The notes under the pieces are model-generated. The model saw nothing but the letters and a program-made list of their open reading frames with translations, was not told the DNA's origin and did not search any database. This document shows positions 1 to 37,644 of a stretch of DNA of 64,000 nt, in pieces. How positions within the stretch are numbered: position 1 is the first letter of the stretch; each line of letters starts with the position of its first letter. The DNA comes from Rachycentron canadum (lineage: Eukaryota > Chordata > Actinopteri > Carangiformes > Rachycentridae). The position numbers and the translations under genes are program-made. The stretch is from the NCBI GenBank assembly GCA_038496675.1, contig CM076669.1:7652719-7716718 (forward strand), given 5' to 3'.

Positions 1-3000
1 GCCCTTTGAACTCAGACTGTTGCTGTCACTCAAGAATGACAAAAATATCCTTTCTTATCCCTTGCTGTACCATGCTTTTTCATAATGGCTGGCTATTGAC
101 AGTACTTCTTGTCTAAAGGATATAATTCAGTAGCTACACTCGTTTAGTAAATAGTTTTGGAAAATGGTTATATCTCAGAGGCATGATCATTTGACCTCCT
201 TGGCTGTGTGGTCGTGCTTGATGATGTTTTCCCTATGTACATTTGGCAGAAGAACAACCTTTCAAGACGACAACTCTATGTTTCCCTATTTTGTACCGTG
301 AATATTTGGCTCATTGGACTTGCTGTAGAAATAACATGGTTATCTGATTTCTGGTAATCTAACATCATAGCTTGCTGTTAAAATAAGTGGCGTTTGTGGT
401 CACAGAGCAGTAGTCACAGTGAAGTTATGCAGTGTATATTATATAGTACACTTTTTGGAGAGTTATTGCCCGTCAAGTCTGTCCCTACTTTATCATGGAT
501 GAGCCCTTCTTAAAACTGCTTCATATTTCCACTCATTAAATTGTCATGTTCTGCATGTGAGTCATATAAGCAGAGCTTTAAAATAATTAATAGTGTTAAT
601 AGCAACATTTTGTTTGGTTTGTATTTCTCAATAGAATTTTTGAAAATGCTTAGTATGAAGTGTTATTTTAGTTATATGAGTCATATAAGCAGAGCTTAAA
701 ATAATTTAGTGTTAAGAGCAACATTTTGTGTTTGGTTTGTATTTCTCAGTCGAATTTTTGAAATTGTTTAGTATGAAGCGTTATTTTAGAGAGCAAGCCC
801 CTTTAGGTCAATAATCTAAGGTGACTTTGACCCTCATGTAAACTGACATGGAAAGCTAAATATAGTCTGGTTTTGTACCATTTAGTACAATGTATTTATG
901 TTACTATTTACTTATGATGAACTTTTGCTTATCTTTGTTTTTCTGTGTGGATTATAAGGCCAAGGTTATTCCAAGCAGTGGTTTTAGGTTACATGGAGTT
1001 TGACTCAATCATTACTATTCATTAATATTACACGGGCATGACTAAAATGAATTTACTATTTTAAAGCACTGGGTTAATGCTAGAGATTCTGGGAGATCCA
1101 GGAGATTATAATTTGAAAAACAGGCTAAAATAATTTGATAAACTACACTAAAACAATTTTAGGGCACACATTGATTTAGTCATCAAGGCAGCCAGAAGTA
1201 TGCTAGAAATTAGTCTGCCAGGCATTTGTTAGTTTTGGAATTTCTGAAAAGTGTAGTAAGCTTGTGTATTGTCAGAGGGAGAGAAAAAAAAAAGTAGCAC
1301 TATTCCTGAATATATGAAATATAACCTTACTGCTGGTTTCAAAGTTGTTTCAGTGTGAAGAATGGCTGTGGTAGAGAGCATCCCTTGTGGCATGAGGTAC
1401 AGTCTGATTCTGGTGTAATCTTCTACACATCCAAACCATCATTGCAGCAGTTTACTGAAAAATGTAACAACCTTTTATCAGGCCAATTGAGTCAATTGAG
1501 AAATCACATTTCTATCTATTATTCTTTTAAAATGTAGCTCTCTAATTTCTCATCTACAGATTGCATTTTTTTTTGCCATCTATAGACTAATTCACCTGCA
1601 GATTTTGTGTTTTCCTGTCTAGTGACACTGCCATTACATCAAGCTCAATCACACTGAATGTTTCACTGGCAGAGAAAACACAGATGGGTGGTTTGAACCC
1701 CTCTTGAATTAAGGTAGTTTTAAAATACTAGTCTGAAATTTATTATGCTGTTAGAAGAAAGTTCAACTTACACAGGATGGATTTGAAAGTGCTGTCTGGC
1801 AACACAGTATTAGCTTTAAGTATGTACTCCCATCAACTCCCCTGCATTAGTCTATTATAGCATTCTGTACATATGTTTTTCTATCACTAATTGCATTCCC
1901 TACCACAGGCCATGGCTACTGCATCCTGAAATTGAAAAGGGAAGAACAGCAAGGTCAGATTGTGGCAGTAAATAGTAGCGGCAGCAGGACCTCAGGCCAC
2001 TGAGCTACTATGTAGAATCACATGTAACAAAGCCCACAGAGAGCTTCTCATCTTCAAAGTGGCTTGATGAAAGACGCTTCATTTTGTAATATTTTCCATC
2101 CTATGGACATGACAGACTTTATAGTGGCTAAATGAAACCACCCCTCCTGCTTCTCTCACCTCTGAATATAAATCACTAGTTAGATATGCAGTTATATAAT
2201 TGATACAGAAAGAGGATGGCGCACACAGTGATTTAGGTGCTAGAATGTAATGAGAAGACAAATAATTTTCACAGTTTGAAAAAGACTATAAAGAATTAAT
2301 TATACTTTAACAGCGGTATAGTCTTTCGAGACTCAGCAATACAATGGAAGTACTTGTTGGGCAAATAAAGTAAATTATTACACAGTATGACTTGTTTACA
2401 TCTGCACAGATACCATCACAATAATGAGAAGTTGGGATGATGTGAAGACATACTAGAATACTCCAAACTTTATGTGACATGCTAGGTGATGCGTTGATGA
2501 GGTTTTGAAAAGGAAAAAAGTAATTGATTGATTGCTTGTATTGACTCACTAATAAACTTCTGCTTTTACTTCAGCTTTATTTTAATTGACTTGACATTTT
2601 GAGTGTTTCAGAAGGAACACATTTCACTGGAACAATTCAGTCACCTTCGGTGAATGAGATCTGTATTACTCTTTACTTGATGCCTGTAAATGCATCCATA
2701 TTCAAATCTTAAGCCATTTTTTTGTGAATCAAAAACTAGAATTGGTGTATGCCCTGTTTTATGATGCAAACTTCCCCACTTCCTGGCTAGAATGCACTTC
2801 ACTTGCAAGGACTTTGTGACTTAATTGCCATTTCCATCAGAATCATTGGATACTAAAACATGATTACATAGAGGCTTTACAACAAAAGTACATTGAGTTG
2901 GTTAATAGCATAAAACGGCTGCAGTGTTGAATGAAAGAAAGCTTACAGATGATTTTTATGTACAAAATTGATTATTTATAAAAAAAAAATTACTTATAAA

Positions 3001-6000
3001 ATATACAATTACATTAATAAAAGTTCTACTTAACCTAAATATAAATTAACCATCTGTTCTAAAAGTATCCTTTAAAAAAAGAATAAAGCAAACATATACA
3101 GACAAGTCAAGAAATAGCTTATTCTTAATTAACTGCCACACCATAAAGCCTGATCAAAGTAATTATAGTTTCTTTTCATTTTGAAGACCATCACATGCCC
3201 ATCCATGCATGAAGTAAGAAAAGCTGAAGAGGAAAAGTATGTTGACAGTGACACCTCTGACTGTGCGTTCTTATGTACTGGCAGCCTGACAGCGTTTAAG
3301 GTTCCAGTATGTGGGGTGAAGAAGCACTCTCGGCTATGAGCTTTGTAGCACAAGGAGGGCTGGGTGTCTCTGCTTTGTACCATCCACATTTACATGGCCT
3401 GACCCAGTTCAGCAGTGGCTAACAGTGGGGGGAAGGGCAGTCTGGGGGAAGCTAAAAATACCACCCCTCGCATTAGGCAGCTCCATTGCAGAGGGATCCC
3501 TAGAATTGCTATCCTTGACTTGCATCGAGTTGGCACGTAGAGGTGTGCAAACTGCCAGAGGGTTTCCTTAGCGTGGAAACAAAGACATGAGTATGTTTCT
3601 ATGATGACCACCACTGTTGTCCTGTCTACTTATTTTCTCACCATAGCTCTACTGGGTGAAAGATTTAGTATGCATCTAATGTGTGATAGCAGCCTTAAAT
3701 AGCTTGGGTAGAGAAGAGACTTATGACATGCAAGTCACAAGAGAAACCTGCACATATTAATGCTGACCTGTGGTTTTGTAGCGGTTGTCTACATAGGGTT
3801 AAACTCTGCCTCTATCATTCAACCATACCACGCCAGCTGTTGGCTTGGAGATCCAATCACAATGATTTTCCACTGTTGTGACATGTGACCTGCTCCGCAA
3901 CCCGAAACTGTCGCAGCACAGCACATGTTGGCACTTCCTTCAGTTTGGCGTTGTTGCTGCTCGTGGTGTTAGGGAGTGTGAATGTGGGAGAGGGCTCATG
4001 GAGTAAGACATGGAGAAAGGGAAATGGAGAGGGCAGAGAATTCCATCCATTACCAAAGGCTGCTGTGCATGTGCTCACTAAAGCAAGTGAAATATCTACT
4101 GTTTAGGATCCATTTACAAATGTAAAATGCATCTGCCAGGTGCAGTATGAAATTCACTTCTGCTATCTTAGGCATAAGAAACTCATAAACTTTGATTACA
4201 CTGGTGTCCACAATCTGTCAGGCCAAATGTTCTTTTCATCTTTTTTATTTTCACTTTTATTTGAAATGGGTAACGACAAACTAAGAAAGAAGTGAAACTA
4301 GCAAGCAGTGTTTAGATAGAAAATGAAGAAAACTAAAATACCTTTTGCTCTTTTATCTTAGATCTCTGGGATATACAAAGCCGCAAACTGATTAACAGAC
4401 ATTAATAAAAGTCTCACCTCATTTTACTTCAATTAATATTACATCAATATGAATCGTAAATACTGGTAATATCCCCCTGCTGATCAACATTGATAATTAT
4501 GATACTCAAATTATTATACTCAAAATATTGCTCAGCCCTATTATACATCAGAAAGGTAGCATACTACTTAGTTACTGGGTGTTACCAAGATGATAAATGT
4601 GATTCAGCTGCAGCTAAAAGTCCAGTTTCTCACACATCTAATGTGTGACACATTGTGAGTGTCTATGGGTTAGTGGCTCACTTTTGCTCTTCTTCAGAGA
4701 TGGACCTCAAACCGTCATTTCTGAGAAGTTAGAGAAGTGTTCACTGGCATTTCTGACCAAGAATATGCCTCTTAACTTTTTCATAGAAGGGAAAACAGTG
4801 ACGTGGATTGTGAAATTAAAACTCAGAAATGATTACATTTCTTCATGTCAACATGCACTGATGATTCCACATCTGTGGTCAGTACAAGAGATGGAAAGAG
4901 GTGTATTTCCTCCTCAATATAGAGATTTTTGCAATCTCTCCCACCTCGGTAATACACCCGCCCTGCAATTATGCTGTGTAATAAATAATAAATTCTGTCC
5001 TGTTTTCCATGGCAGATGGCTCCAAATAGAATCTCAACATGTGACAGAATAGTTTCCAAGAATCTCAATGGAATAAGCTGCAAGCTTTCATTTGTGCATT
5101 GAGTAATAATAAAAGCTACAGTTTCTGTCCTTCTACATCTGCGTCTCAGTTTAAATGTCTGACATATTTTTGTGTTTCGATTTTAGTTTGGATTTTCATG
5201 CTTGTAGTCCTGTTTGCTATAAAGACATGTGAATGTTTTTCGCTCCAAAATGTTTTACACTTGTAGTATAGTCAAAAATTAATCTCCCCAGCTCCCTTAG
5301 CATTTTTCCAGGCAAGGAAAAACATCCCTGTCTGTTGCTCACTGGTGCCCTGTTTAATGTATTAGGTGTCTATGTCCAGGTTCCCCTCAATACAAATTAT
5401 AGTCTGACATGGTTTTCCACCTGAAAGTACAGTATAGTGTTTCACAAATTGTTTCAGACCAATAATCAAGTCCATCTTGTTGAATCTTTCAAATAAATCC
5501 AACCCGACATGAATGAATCACCCTCATTGTGTTAGGCTGATTAAAGCTGAATGGACAGCAACCTCTGATTAGAATGGACTCCCCCATGTACAGCACTATG
5601 GAGCTCCCTGATGCCACAGATAGTCTTAATTAGATTAAACAGGAGGCTTTTCTTAAGGTAATCAGTCATTGGTGCCTGTTCACCACGTTACCCCACAGGT
5701 TTCACTGCAGGGAAGTGTGACTTGTTTTCTGACTCTGAAGATCTATTTTCTACGACAAATGCTGTATGACCAGATTATGGGTTGCTTTACTTAACATCTG
5801 GTCATACTAGGAGACTACTGTTTTTCATCATGCTGATTGACCTCAAAGTGTGTAACAGCTGTAATTTTCCACTCAGTATTTAAAAGTAAAAACTTCACCA
5901 AACTCTGCCTACTTCACTATTAATTACAGCACCAAATACCTGTGTAGTGAGTCCATGATAATGAGTTGACCTTCTGTACAGACAGTAAATTTCAAAGGAT

Positions 6001-7147
6001 CACTGAATGGTTATATGGTGATGCTTTTGAATTTAACTATTTTTGAATATCTCAAAACAATGTTATGCAGGTAAAATTGTAGCTTGTGATTTACTGACCT
6101 TGCTACTATAAGTTCTATGGATAGGTTACCAGCGACTGGCCAGCAAACAGATTATGTCTAGTGCTTAAGCTTGTATCTTATGTGCAGCAAATGAAATGCA
6201 ACTAAACATAGCGAGTCAGTTCAAATCCGACAAATGCAAGAAAACTTAAATTCGGAGATGTTGCCCTTAACTGTGAAATGCTTACAAGAAGCATTAAGTT
6301 TATATTAACAGTAGATGAATATTACAGAGGGAAAAAGACTATCTTTAAATTCTCTATGCAGGAAAAACCCTGGGAGCAGCTTGTAGCTGAGTGATAATTG
6401 AATACTAATGCTCCATTCTGCTCACATACTTGGGAAGCAGAGTGAATATTACCAGACAAGAGTTTTGTCCAGATGAGAAATTATTATTATTTTAATACAA
6501 CTCAAGTACAGCTAATCAAAATCTCTTGACAATTTTGTTAATTATTTTGCTACTTGTTTCAGCAGCCAAGTGGATTTATCTAAGGACCTCCATGTTTCCT
6601 CTTATGCAGCAGGAAAATGTTTCAGTAAAGGTGTCTGGGCTAGTGTAGCTTTATAACATAGATGGAAAGATACAGAGACATCAGCATATAGTTTAACGTG
6701 CTATACTGACAGTTTGTAATCACAAATGTCCAAATCTACACTAGACTGTGCACCAGGCATCATACATCAAATCTGCAAATCTGACAAATTTTTCACTAAA
6801 TGGGAAAAAAAAAAAAAAAGAGCAGAGCGGAGCTGCTTTTTGTTGTTTTTGTGATTGCTAAAAAATTGGCTTAATTGCTGACTGGCTCGTTTGGCTCGCG
6901 CACACCTGTGTTCTCACTAAGGCATGTTCCATGCTTGCCAAAAATGTCTATTCCTCCGTTTGGTCATTTTGATATTGCTGTTGTTTGGAAGGGTTGAATG
7001 AAACATGTAGAAATGAAGTTGTCCTGCAGTTTTCTCAAATATGAGTCATTTGTTGTGATATCAGTAAATGTATGGGAAACCCTGCTGAACATGAAATAAC
7101 ACTTGGTTGTGTCACTAACGACAATTTTTTTTATTTTTCTATTTCAG
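1..7147. other. Non-coding DNA upstream of the atp2b1 start-codon exon (probable first intron)
   Basis: I see no credible coding exon on either strand. The stretch is AT-rich and ends in a pyrimidine tract and CAG at 7145-7147, which makes it the 3' part of an intron. Vertebrate ATP2B1 genes usually have a non-coding first exon separated from the start-codon exon by a long intron, so that exon probably lies before position 1. The stretch holds a 119-bp tandem duplication (559-790), an 11-bp inverted repeat (5765-5806) and short poly-A/T runs. Whether any of it is intergenic cannot be decided from the sequence. Confidence 0.6.
559..790. repeat. Two-copy tandem duplication, period about 119 bp
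   Basis: The segment starting with GTCATATAAGCAGAGC at 561 recurs at 680 and continues in both copies through matching blocks (AGCAACATTTTGT, GGTTTGTATTTCTCA, TTAGTATGAAG) to a shared GTTATTTTAG end. The copies differ by scattered substitutions and small indels, so the duplication is not recent. Confidence 0.8.
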
Positions 7148-7430
7148 ATCTACATGCATGGTGATCTCCGGCTCTGTGGGTGATCCTCAGTCACCATGAA
7201 AGACTAGGAACTCAGCTCTCCAAGGGAAATGGCTTGTTTTGTAATATCCCTGCCCCGCTACCTGGCTTATGACTCCTACTTCCTTTGAAGGGCGTGTCAA
7301 CTGTTTATGGGAACTACTACTGTGTATGCACTCTTAAGGATTTAAGCTATTCCAATTCTTTTTTTTTTATTTTTTTTTTTATTTGCTGTCAAGCCAAAGC
7401 AACAACGCTTTGCAATAGAGTAAGGAGACA
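7148..7430 (+). promoter_or_regulatory. atp2b1: atp2b1 5' UTR portion of the start-codon exon, with several upstream ORFs
   Basis: Acceptor TTCTATTTCAG ends at 7147. Before the PMCA ATG at 7431 there are at least five upstream ATGs with short closed frames: 7154-7183, 7158-7199, 7196-7207 (CACCATGA context), 7229-7288 (19 codons, GAAATGG context) and 7307-7345. A T-rich tract at about 7361-7383 precedes the main start. The main ATG has ACAATGG context (purine at -3, G at +4) and opens the conserved PMCA N-terminus. Several uORFs before a strong main start usually lower basal translation; that consequence is inferred. Confidence 0.7.
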
Positions 7431-32404
<24,974 letters not shown>

Positions 32405-35330
32405 TCTGACCCGCCCACCCCCCCCCCCCCTCTACCTACCTGCTCCCCGCTCCACACGTCACCGTCACTTTTCTACCCACCAACAAGGAGCTCAACTCAG
32501 ACGACATGAACGAACACTTGGAGAAGAGAGAGGAAGAGCTAGGAGGAGAGCGGAGTCACGTGTGAGCTTGGCTTGGGCTGGACTAAAAGAACAGCAAACA
32601 TTCAGAGGAATGTACGGCTTGGTGTGGATGCTTTAGTCTTCTTTTCTTTTTGGTTCTAATTAATACCCCACTACAACACAAGGACTCCACCCCTTCCTCC
32701 TTGGTAACTTGTTTTTCTGGGTAAACAAGGGGTGATTATAAACTCAGATTGAAAGTGACCTGTTTTTATTATTCTATTCTATTATTATTATTATTAATAT
32801 TATTTGAATTGAGAAGGGGAGGTCCTCCTCCTGGCTTGAAGATAGATGAACGAACCTTTAGCTTCTCTTTTATCTGAATGGTGTTGTATATTTATCTCTT
32901 TGGCCCTTGCTCATTCAAAACTTATTTCTGCTCCATTGGCTGTTAATATTTTGAGTTATTTATGTTTTTGGAAAAAGCAGGTCTGTTTACAAAGTTTGTA
33001 GATACTTTTTTTCTGTTTGTAGGCAAAAGAGCTTCCTGATGTATGATGCAGAAAACTGGGACAGAAAAAATGAATGAGAGGATTATTTCAGATACTGCTG
33101 TATTTTCAGGAAAAAGGGTGTTTCTATTGAAACTTAACTATTTTTGCCTGCAAGTTTTATTTGTTATATATTTGTAGATAAATATAGAACCTTCTAGCCA
33201 AACCGATAAACACTAAGGCTTGTATAGAAAAGAGGTCCATTGGGCGAGGTGTTTTTCACAAGAGACAGGAGGGGAAAGACAATTAGGGCCTCTGTTCACG
33301 TTGCTATAAATATTTACTTCTTCCATTTCTTCGATAGTTTTCATGTGCACAAAACCTTCTGGAGTTCTGGATTCTCTTTTCATTCAGTATGTTGTGTTGG
33401 AGGATTTCCACATGTTGAAAGGTTCACTCATTAAAGGGATTTTAAAAAAGAAAAACAAAAAAAAAAAAAAACCATGTGGGCCTGTATTTAGCAAGCATCT
33501 CAGAATGACGCCTAGCATCCTGCTGAGAGCTGGACTAGGAAATAAAGTCTTACCTCAGAGTCGGACACGAGGTCCTTATGAAAGCCCCCTACGGTCCCTT
33601 TCAGCAGGAAGTAGAAGTTTTCCTTTTAGATTTTTGTGGTTTTACAAGTTGTTGTTGTTGTTAGATACATTCAGAAGAGGCTAATGTAGATAAATAGCAG
33701 GAAAAACAAAACGGCTTCACTCGTGGGTGTATGATGAGCTAATTTATGCACGTTAAGGCTAAAAATTTGTTTTTGCCAAAACTCAGAAGCATTAAAATGA
33801 CTCACAGTTCATTAGCTTTTTTTTAACAACCAGCTGAGTTGAAACTAGTGCTGTATTTTGAGCTGTTCAACCAGTGCACCTATTTATTTTTGAATAAGAA
33901 GTTCGTATAGACTAAACGTGAATGTGCCTTGGCTACAATAATAATTTAGACGATGCTTGTTCTCATCATTTGCCACCTTCAGGAAACTCCACAGATAAAA
34001 TACTGTGACTCCTCCAGCTGAAAGTAGAACCAAATAAGCCTCATTCTTAAAATTTTGGGATTGTTAGGACTGATCTCTTCTGTCTGGATGCTTGATAAAT
34101 ATGGATCCTGGTCATCATCTTTTGTTTTTTTGTTTTGTTTTGTTTTTTTTAATCGGTGGATTTTATTTTTCTCAGCAAAACGTTAGCCCCCTGCCAATGT
34201 ATAATACTGACATTTGTTTACTCAGGCATAGAAAAAGGTATTTAATTTAAAAGAAATCTATAAAGAAAAAACCTTTTAACTTCAGACTTTGTGTATTTAG
34301 ATAGTAAAACATTGTCTTGGTCAAAAAAGCAAGTGAATTATTTTCATATTTCAGACTTAGTTTTACTCCTCCGAGTTCTGGCTTGTTGACCTTTTAAAAA
34401 TCAAAAACCAAGGGGAAAAAAAAAAAATTTTTTTTTTTTCCCTTTCCTCAGCCCTGTCTATAAAACTCCTTTCATCATGATTAAATGTTGCTGCATTTGA
34501 TTTGTTTGTAAAATATTTTTGACACCTGATGTACTGGAAACGCTAAAGAATTGGACATGTGCATTTTTCAAGAATAAAGACTAGGCATACACTGGTATCT
34601 ATCTGCACAGGGTACTTTATTTCGTAGCGTTCCTTGGGGAAAAAGAATTTTGATACAAATCATGATTAAAAAAAAAAACGTACCTTTGTATTTTTATGAC
34701 ACTAATGATGATACCTTTCATCGTACTAAACCAATTTTGGATGATTTGACACCAATCACATTATATGGGGAGTGTTTTGGCCACTAAAATGTGTGTTGTT
34801 CTGGAATATTCATCTCAGGGTGCAAATGGTGTGAAAGAGAACAGGCCTCTTTTAGTTTGTTACTTAATTCAATGTTTGGGATGGTGCTTGTCAACCACAC
34901 GGGATGTCTCCGACAGCAGGCTGCAGATTCTTCCTGCAGCCTTCTGGCGGCCTTCGCCTGCATGGCCATGGACGGGGGAGGGAGGTGAAAATGTAAAATC
35001 ACGACGTTCTCTGAGGAAATTAGTTTGTTTTCCTTGTTTTACAGATGACTAAATAGCAGCTAGGATTGCATACAAAGTGAGAAATTGAAAAGACAAGCGG
35101 AATCCATATGAGGAGTTTGTTCTGTAGCTTCTTCCTGTAATGGGAATGAATGTTTTTCCATCTGTTTTATGGATTATTATTTTTTTATCTTTTAACATTT
35201 GGAAATAAAAGTACTTCATGTCTGTTTATCTTGAGCATTTTAAATGGATATCGTGATTGGATTTACATTTGAAACTTGTCGAGTAATGTGTATGGTTTTT
35301 AAAAATAAAAAATGTATTTAGCCTAACTGC
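32405..35330 (+). other. atp2b1: atp2b1 3' UTR (inferred extent)
   Basis: AT-rich non-coding DNA after the stop, with no credible ORF. Poly(A) signals AATAAA lie at 34573-34578, 35204-35209 (followed by a GT-rich stretch) and 35304-35309, so alternative 3' ends are likely. The Pumilio-type octamer TGTAGATA occurs three times (32997, 33173, 33685), and an AU-rich ATTTATTTTTG sits near 33882. The UTR end is inferred. Confidence 0.65.
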
Positions 35331-37240
35331 AGGGCCATGCTTTTCATTTATCGTGCAGTCTGTCTGGAATGTAGTTACTGTATGCAAATGTGAATGTTGC
35401 AGAGTTGAAAATCCACACTGAAGCCAAGCATGATTTCACAATTTGCAAATGTATGGCAGCCATTAGATTCCAGGTAATAAAAAGACAAGGTTAAATATAC
35501 CATAAAGTGACAGTCTATGTCACCAAAAGGTAAAAGTGAACTGTCATTATCTGAATGAATAGTTGTTTTTGTTCTTTACTTCTATTCAGATTATGTTTAG
35601 CCTTTAGTCTTACTTGGTACGGGAACTTGCTTTAGAGACAATAATTATTGTCTTTGTGGAAATAACGATTCTTGATAAGAGGAATTCAGGTTTATTTCTG
35701 AGCTTGAGTCCAGCTCTGACGTTCAGGTACATACAGAAACCACATTTGCGCAAGTTGCCAGTGACTCACAATGGACGCTTTGTTGGAAATATTTTCCACA
35801 GCTGTCTCTCCAACAAGGCCACCTCCTGCTTCTTCTATGTGGGGGGGCAGGTACAGCAGGAACTTGTTTGCAGTGACAAATCAGCAATTCAGCAACTTGG
35901 AAAGTATTTATTTTCCTTATCGCTACATCTGCAGATTCCGTTCTGGATAAATAAATGGATAAATAAAACACACTATAGAATGTCCGAAAATCATGAAAAT
36001 GCCCAAAACACTTTTCTCAAAGCCAAAGATGATGTGTTCACAGTGTTTGTGTGTTTAACTGGTCAAAAAACTAATTTTCTATCGTGAAAAACAATATACA
36101 AAACTAGACGACATTCACTTGTGAGAATTAAATTTATAAATGATTGAAATGAAAATAAAAAATAACCACACACTGTAAAAGAAAACATTCATTGGTAATT
36201 AAAATTTAAATAGCACCAATAACATGAACTAGAAAACAAAAATATAAGGAAGATTATATATATGTATGTTTTGACGAGACAAATATACTGCTAAAGCTCA
36301 TGTTCCTGCTCATCCAGACCAGCAGAGAGCAGTAAACGTCTCTTCTTTTAGCACTTTTAACCTGTTAGCTCCTCAAAGATTGTATATTGGAGATGTGATG
36401 AACCACTCGGTCCCGGCATCCTAACGGGCGACAATAACCACAGCCGACCACGTCAGGGCGGGGAAGCAGGAAGGAGACTTCCACCTTAACGCGGGGCCTG
36501 TTCCCACAGAAGAACCACAGTGGGACTGTATCAGTTTTGCTTTGGTACTGGAACCTTGAGGGAACGTTCTCTGAAGGCTGCCAACATAATATTTTGGGAC
36601 CGTTAGTTAAAGATTAGTTTATTGGACCCTTGAAGGAACATTCACTGAAGGTTACCAACATAACATTCTGAGAACGTTAGTTAAAGATGACTTTACTGAA
36701 CCTCCAGAGAACCTTAAAGGAACGTTCTCAGAAGGTGACGTTAGTTAAAGATGACTTTACTGAACCTCCAGAGAACCTTAAAGGAACGTTCTCAGAAGGT
36801 AACGTTAGTTAAAGATGACTTTACTGGAACCTTCAGAGAACCTTAAAGGAACGTTCTCTGAAGGGATTGTTAGTTAAAGATGACTTTACTGAACCTTCAG
36901 AGAACCTTAAAGGAACGTTCTCTGAACTAACCTTAAACCAGATTGTTATGATGTGTTTTTAAACTCAGTCCTAACCAGACCAAGCAGACATTCAGTTTCA
37001 AGTCAGGGCAGAAAAAAGAAAAATCCCTTTAGTTAATTATTGTGTGTTACATTTGTATCAGTACAAAATGACGAAGATATTGTGTTTATTTATTTATTGT
37101 GTAATTATGCTACTTCACATTTTCCATTTAGTTGGCCCACATATGTGAAAATGAAGCAATGTTAATTCTGTTCTGTAATTTTTTTTCCCGCCTTCAAATG
37201 AACAAAAAGAACCGATAAGAGAATAAGAATGAGACTAATT
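35331..37240. other. Intergenic region between atp2b1 and mest
   Basis: AT-rich spacer. An open plus-strand frame at 35614-36087 lacks an ATG start, resembles no family I know and is not supported as a gene. The main feature is the minisatellite at about 36541-36930. CpG content rises sharply after about 37240, where the mest promoter region begins. Confidence 0.7.
36541..36930. repeat. Minisatellite, about five units of 64-74 bp
   Basis: The motif TTAGTTAAAGAT recurs at 36603, 36677, 36741, 36805 and 36870 (spacings 74, 64, 64, 65). Each unit also carries GAACCTTAAAGGAACGTTCT, whose core GAACGTTC is a perfect 8-bp palindrome. The central units are nearly identical; the first two are more diverged. 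Confidence 0.9.
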
Positions 37241-37644
37241 CAGACCTCTCGTGTCGACAACGGAAAAGTTTCCAGAAACAGGAGCGGAGTGAGACGTCAG
37301 CTGATTTCCCTCTTCTCTGCGACGCGCCGTGCCTTTCCGCTCCGCAGGAATTTGTCCCGCAGTAATGGATCCAGGACAGAGGGCGAAGGTCCGCTGAAGA
37401 CAGGTGGCTACATTTCTGTGAGTACTGGAGACAAACAGACCCCCTGGACCCTGGACCCCCCCCCTCCACCCGGTCCGGATCAGCTGCCCCTCTGACTGTG
37501 TGGAGGCGGGATTGAAGCCACGCCTCTGCGCGGGGAAGAGAAATAAAGTTGACCAAACGCCCCCCGTGAATAATCCCGCTAACGTGTCTTCTCGTTGCGT
37601 CTGTCAGGGGCAGGAATGCGACTCCCCCCAGCGGAGAGCTGAAG
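37240..37644 (+). promoter_or_regulatory. mest: mest CpG-rich promoter region and 5' UTR
   Basis: CpG density rises abruptly here (CGACGCGCCG, CCGCTCCGCAGG, GGCGAAGG), unlike the AT-rich flanks, and stays high through the first coding exon. A probable non-coding exon ends at 37417 with donor GTGAGT (37418-37423). Acceptor CTGTCAG at 37601-37607 starts the coding exon, so a 190-nt intron lies in the 5' UTR. Two short uORFs are present: 37365-37397 and 37616-37642; the second stops two bases before the main ATG. The transcription start itself is not visible. Confidence 0.6.

Noticed and set aside
35614..36087. 157-codon open frame in the atp2b1-mest spacer
   Set aside because: It starts at TTG rather than ATG, matches no family I know and has no splice or promoter context. 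Probably chance.
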